NCBI GenBank assembly: GCA_949025205.1
Contig: CARMXJ010000002.1
Coordinates: 1-64,000 of the forward strand
Direction of reading: 5' to 3'
DNA from: an uncultured Bacilli bacterium
GTDB taxonomy: Bacteria; Bacillota_I; Bacilli_A; RF39; UBA660
Length of the DNA stretch: 64,000 nt
Under the pieces are notes generated by a model that was not told the DNA's origin, searched no databases, and saw only the letters and a list, made by a program, of their open reading frames with translations. Positions 61,197-64,000 of the stretch are shown one piece after another. Position 1 is the stretch's first letter, and each line of letters starts with the position of its first letter. The translations under genes were made by a program, and so were the position numbers.

Positions 61197-63179
61197 ATGG
61201 AACTAAAAGACATAAAAGGTTTAGGACCCAAAAGTATAGAGTTATTAAACAAATTAAATATCTATAAGGTAGAAGATTTAGTTACTTATTATCCTTATCG
61301 TTACAATATTTATAAACCAATGAATTTAAAGGATTGCAAAACAGATGACACCATAACCATTAATGCCGTTATTGAATCTACTCCCAAGCTTTCTTATATC
61401 AGAAGAAATTTTAATCGACTTTCTTTTAAAGCACTTGCAAGTAACTTACTTATCAACGTTACGATTTTTAATCGTGCTTTTCTTTATAAAAATTTGGATG
61501 TAGGAAAAAAGATTTTGTTAATTGGAAAATACAACAACCAAAAAAATGCTTTCGTTGCAAGTGACATGAAATTAACACCTCTTTATGAAACAAAAGTAGA
61601 GCCCGTTTATCACATTATAAAAGGACTGAAAAATAATAATATAACTTCGTATATAAGAAGTGCTTTGGAGCTACAAAAAGATTGCATCGATTATATTCCT
61701 GAAGAGTTTTTAGAAAAATATAAATTTTTAGACAAACAAAAAGCAATAGAAATTATCCACAATCCAAAAGATATGCAACTTCTAAAACAAGCAAAATTAC
61801 GCCTTATTTATGAAGAGTTTTTTATCTTTATGTTAAAAATAAACTTTTTAAAAATGAAAAACGATAAAGTATTAGGGTTAAAAAAAGAGTTTAAAGAAGA
61901 GCAAGTGGATGCATTTATTAAAAGTCTACCATTTGCATTAACGCTTGACCAACAAACAGCGGTTGAAGACTCTTTAAATGATTTAAAAAGCAACAAGAGA
62001 ATGAATCGTTTGATACAAGGAGATGTAGGAAGTGGGAAAACCATAGTAGCCACCATTGTTATGTATGCCAATACGCTAAGCGGTTACCAAAGTGCTTTAA
62101 TGGCTCCAACAGAAATATTAGCAACCCAACACTACGAAACCATAAAAAATGTAATGCAGAACTTTTTCATTTCAGTTGCTTTACTAGTAGGAAGTGTGAA
62201 AAAGAAAGAACGTGAACAAATTCTTGACAGATTAAAACAAGGAGAGATTGACATTATAATCGGGACACATGCATTAATTAGTGAGAATGTTACTTTTAAA
62301 AACCTAGGTTTGGTCATAACAGATGAACAACACCGTTTTGGCGTAAGCCAACGTGGTAATTTACAAAATAAAGGTGTAAAACCAGATATTATTTACATGA
62401 GTGCAACCCCTATTCCCAGAACCTATGCTCTAACCATTTACCAAGACATGGCAACAAGTATTATCAAAACCAAACCAAATGGTCGAAAAGAAATTAAGAC
62501 TTATGTGAAAAATGAAAGCGAATTAAAAGAAGTATTAAAAAACGTACTAGAAGAAATAAAAAAAGGACACCAAGTGTATGTAGTAGCTCCTTCTATAACA
62601 GAAAGAGAAGAGCAAAATATTCACGATGTCGAAAATTTAAAGAAAAGTTTTGACAAAGCTTATCTTGGAAAAATTCCAACTGCCATTTTACATGGCAAGA
62701 TAAAACAAAAAGAAAAAGAAGAAATTATGAACAAATTTAAAGAAGGGGAAATTAAGATTTTAATAGCGACCACCGTTATAGAAGTAGGAGTAGATGTTAA
62801 AAATGCTACCACAATGGTTATCTTTAATGCAGAATTTTTTGGATTAGCAACCCTTCATCAATTAAGGGGAAGAGTCGGAAGAAATGATTTAGATTCTTAT
62901 TGTTACTTAATCAGCAACCATGATACAGAAAGATTAAAAGTATTAGAAGAAAGCAACGATGGTTTTTATATTAGTGAACAAGACTTTTTAATGCGTCATG
63001 CCGGAGACATATTTGGCACTAAACAAAGTGGAGATATGGTCTTTAAAATTGCAGACTTAAAAAAAGATTTTAAAATACTACTTCAAACAAAAAAAGACAG
63101 TGAAGAGTTTTTAAAATCAAAAGCTTTGAAACAAGAAAAGTATTTGCATATCTTAAAAGAAATAACAAATATTGATTAA
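61197..63179 (+). CDS. recG: ATP-dependent DNA helicase RecG
   Basis: 660 residues. N-terminal wedge/OB domain (IKGLGPKSIELLNKLNI, LVTYYPYRYNIY), then superfamily 2 motifs: LIQGDVGSGKT (Walker A), MAPTEILATQHY, ITDEQHRFGV (DEQHR, motif II), MSATPIPRTYALTIY (motif III), ATTVIEVGVDVKNAT and HQLRGRVGRND (motif VI). RecG reverses stalled replication forks and remodels branched DNA. ATG follows AAAGGAG. Length is slightly under the usual 680. Usual wall of motifs is intact. Confidence 0.97.
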   Translation: MELKDIKGLGPKSIELLNKLNIYKVEDLVTYYPYRYNIYKPMNLKDCKTDDTITINAVIESTPKLSYIRRNFNRLSFKALASNLLINVTIFNRAFLYKNLDVGKKILLIGKYNNQKNAFVASDMKLTPLYETKVEPVYHIIKGLKNNNITSYIRSALELQKDCIDYIPEEFLEKYKFLDKQKAIEIIHNPKDMQLLKQAKLRLIYEEFFIFMLKINFLKMKNDKVLGLKKEFKEEQVDAFIKSLPFALTLDQQTAVEDSLNDLKSNKRMNRLIQGDVGSGKTIVATIVMYANTLSGYQSALMAPTEILATQHYETIKNVMQNFFISVALLVGSVKKKEREQILDRLKQGEIDIIIGTHALISENVTFKNLGLVITDEQHRFGVSQRGNLQNKGVKPDIIYMSATPIPRTYALTIYQDMATSIIKTKPNGRKEIKTYVKNESELKEVLKNVLEEIKKGHQVYVVAPSITEREEQNIHDVENLKKSFDKAYLGKIPTAILHGKIKQKEKEEIMNKFKEGEIKILIATTVIEVGVDVKNATTMVIFNAEFFGLATLHQLRGRVGRNDLDSYCYLISNHDTERLKVLEESNDGFYISEQDFLMRHAGDIFGTKQSGDMVFKIADLKKDFKILLQTKKDSEEFLKSKALKQEKYLHILKEITNID

Positions 63180-63217
63180 AAAAGAAATATTCCATATAAT
63201 GAAAATAGGAGGAGTAT

Positions 63218-63835
63218 ATGAACAGAATAGAAATAAAGGAAAAAGCAAAAGAAATAGTAAAAGAAAAATGGAAAAGTTTTTGGGGTGGCTATCTTGTTAT
63301 TTTAGCTATATCATTACTATGTGGAGTAGCAATAGAAATTTTATTTAACAAAAACTCTATTATGTATAGTGTCCTTACCCTAGTTGTTTCCTTTTTTACG
63401 ATGACATTAACAGTAGGATTTTACTCGTTTGTCTTAAAAATGGTTCGTGGAGAAGAATACAGTAGAGAAGATATTTTTAAATACATTGGAGCTGTTTTAC
63501 CTATTGCAACTATTAGTATTTTAGTATTCTTATTTACCTTTTTATGGAGCATCTTACTTATTATTCCTGGAATCATTGCAGCTCTTGGGTATACAATGGC
63601 TTATTTGATTTATGTGGACAGTGAAGAAATGCTTCCAATGGAATACTTAAACAAAAGCAAAGAAATGATGCGAGGCTATAAATGGAATTACTTTGTATTT
63701 AATTTAAGTTTCATTGGTTGGATTATATTTTCAGTTATTACTCTTGGATTAGGTCTTATTTTTGTAATTCCTTATGTCACAGTAGCAAACACATTGTATT
63801 ATGATGAATTAAAAAAATTAAGAGAAAAAGAATAA
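63218..63835 (+). CDS. DUF975 membrane protein
   Basis: 205 residues: a basic helix (IEIKEKAKEIVKEKWKSFWGGY) then about five membrane segments, with GFYSFVLKMVRGEE, LLIIPGIIAALGYTMAYLIYVD, the NKSKEMMRGYKWNYFVFNLSFIGW block and LGLIFVIPYVTVANTLYYDEL. This is the DUF975 pattern; function unknown. ATG follows AGGAGG, 38 bases after the recG stop. Confidence 0.85.
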   Translation: MNRIEIKEKAKEIVKEKWKSFWGGYLVILAISLLCGVAIEILFNKNSIMYSVLTLVVSFFTMTLTVGFYSFVLKMVRGEEYSREDIFKYIGAVLPIATISILVFLFTFLWSILLIIPGIIAALGYTMAYLIYVDSEEMLPMEYLNKSKEMMRGYKWNYFVFNLSFIGWIIFSVITLGLGLIFVIPYVTVANTLYYDELKKLREKE

Positions 63836-63993
63836 TTGTCTAAATTTAAAAAATTAAGTTGATTTTGTTTGACCATAATGGAAATAGGTTCAGGCCACGT
63901 ACTTCAGTACGTAAATTCTTAAAGAATTTAGAGACAATTTATTGTCGTCTTCCAAAAAAGGATATATAATAAACAGCCAAGAAGGCGATAAAA
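63836..63993. other. Intergenic end of window with small palindromes
   Basis: ACGTACTTCAGTACGT (63898-63913), AAATTCTTAAAGAATTT and GACAATTTATTGTC follow closely. An ATG at 63994 after GAAGG may start a further gene cut by the window edge. Nothing else is visible. Confidence 0.35.
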
Positions 63994-64000
63994 ATGAGGA

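Overview
This is a very AT-rich, gene-dense bacterial chromosome segment from a Gram-positive, Bacillota-type organism. Shine-Dalgarno sites (AGGAGG-type) are strong, the rimP-nusA-ylxR-infB-rbfA-truB order is typical of Bacilli, and the left end carries homologues of the Bacillus yun/yut genes (yunB, yutD, a yutH-like gene, yutI). TGA is used as a stop (49435, 54396), so this is not a Mycoplasma-type code. Phosphoketolase, pyruvate:ferredoxin oxidoreductase and a ferredoxin point to an anaerobic fermenter. yunB and the yutH-like gene suggest a present or past ability to sporulate. An uncultured gut Bacilli lineage (RF39 or Erysipelotrichales-like) is my inference only.

Layout. 0-7.6 kb: 5'-truncated rRNA pseudouridine synthase, ferredoxin with a Cys/His tail, the yun/yut block, an S1-domain protein and a VanY-type carboxypeptidase. 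7.6-8.5 kb: candidate small RNA, four tRNAs on the minus strand, one tRNA on the plus strand. 8.5-20.1 kb: pyruvate kinase, a UvrD-like helicase, a class B sortase next to a probable surface substrate, then an Ala-racemase-fold enzyme, a D-aspartate-ligase-like ATP-grasp enzyme and an asparagine synthetase (predicted cell-wall cross-bridge operon), and five tRNAs. 20.1-30.1 kb: accessory region with a kinase-like protein, a DUF2000 protein, an XRE regulator whose palindromic operator recurs 4 kb away, two tRNAs, an M23 peptidase, orphan genes, a frameshifted DUF3841 gene, phosphoketolase and a decayed PD-(D/E)XK gene. 30.1-33.5 kb: cold-shock protein, AgrC/AgrA-like two-component pair and small membrane proteins.

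33.6-45.8 kb holds the most unusual locus: seven co-directional genes coding for a repeat-bearing lipoprotein, a SipW-type signal peptidase, a TasA/CalY-like protein, a 1278-residue multi-domain adhesin ending in a TasA-like domain, a second SipW-type peptidase, a second TasA/CalY-like protein and an 867-residue secreted protein. I read it as an enlarged SipW/TasA-type surface-fibre or matrix system with two dedicated peptidase/fibre-protein pairs.

45.8-53.4 kb: an orphan membrane protein between two similar leader hairpins, then the translation/transcription operon with a shortened rimP and an extra alpha-CTD-like gene. 53.4-64 kb: two membrane glycosyltransferases, a CDF transporter, pyruvate:ferredoxin oxidoreductase, a structured intergenic RNA candidate, recG and a DUF975 membrane protein.

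I see no CRISPR array, rRNA, intact insertion sequence or replication origin. Some functions join across the window: ferredoxin may serve the oxidoreductase, pyruvate kinase feeds it, and the sortase, cross-bridge, VanY, M23 and fibre loci all build or remodel the cell surface.
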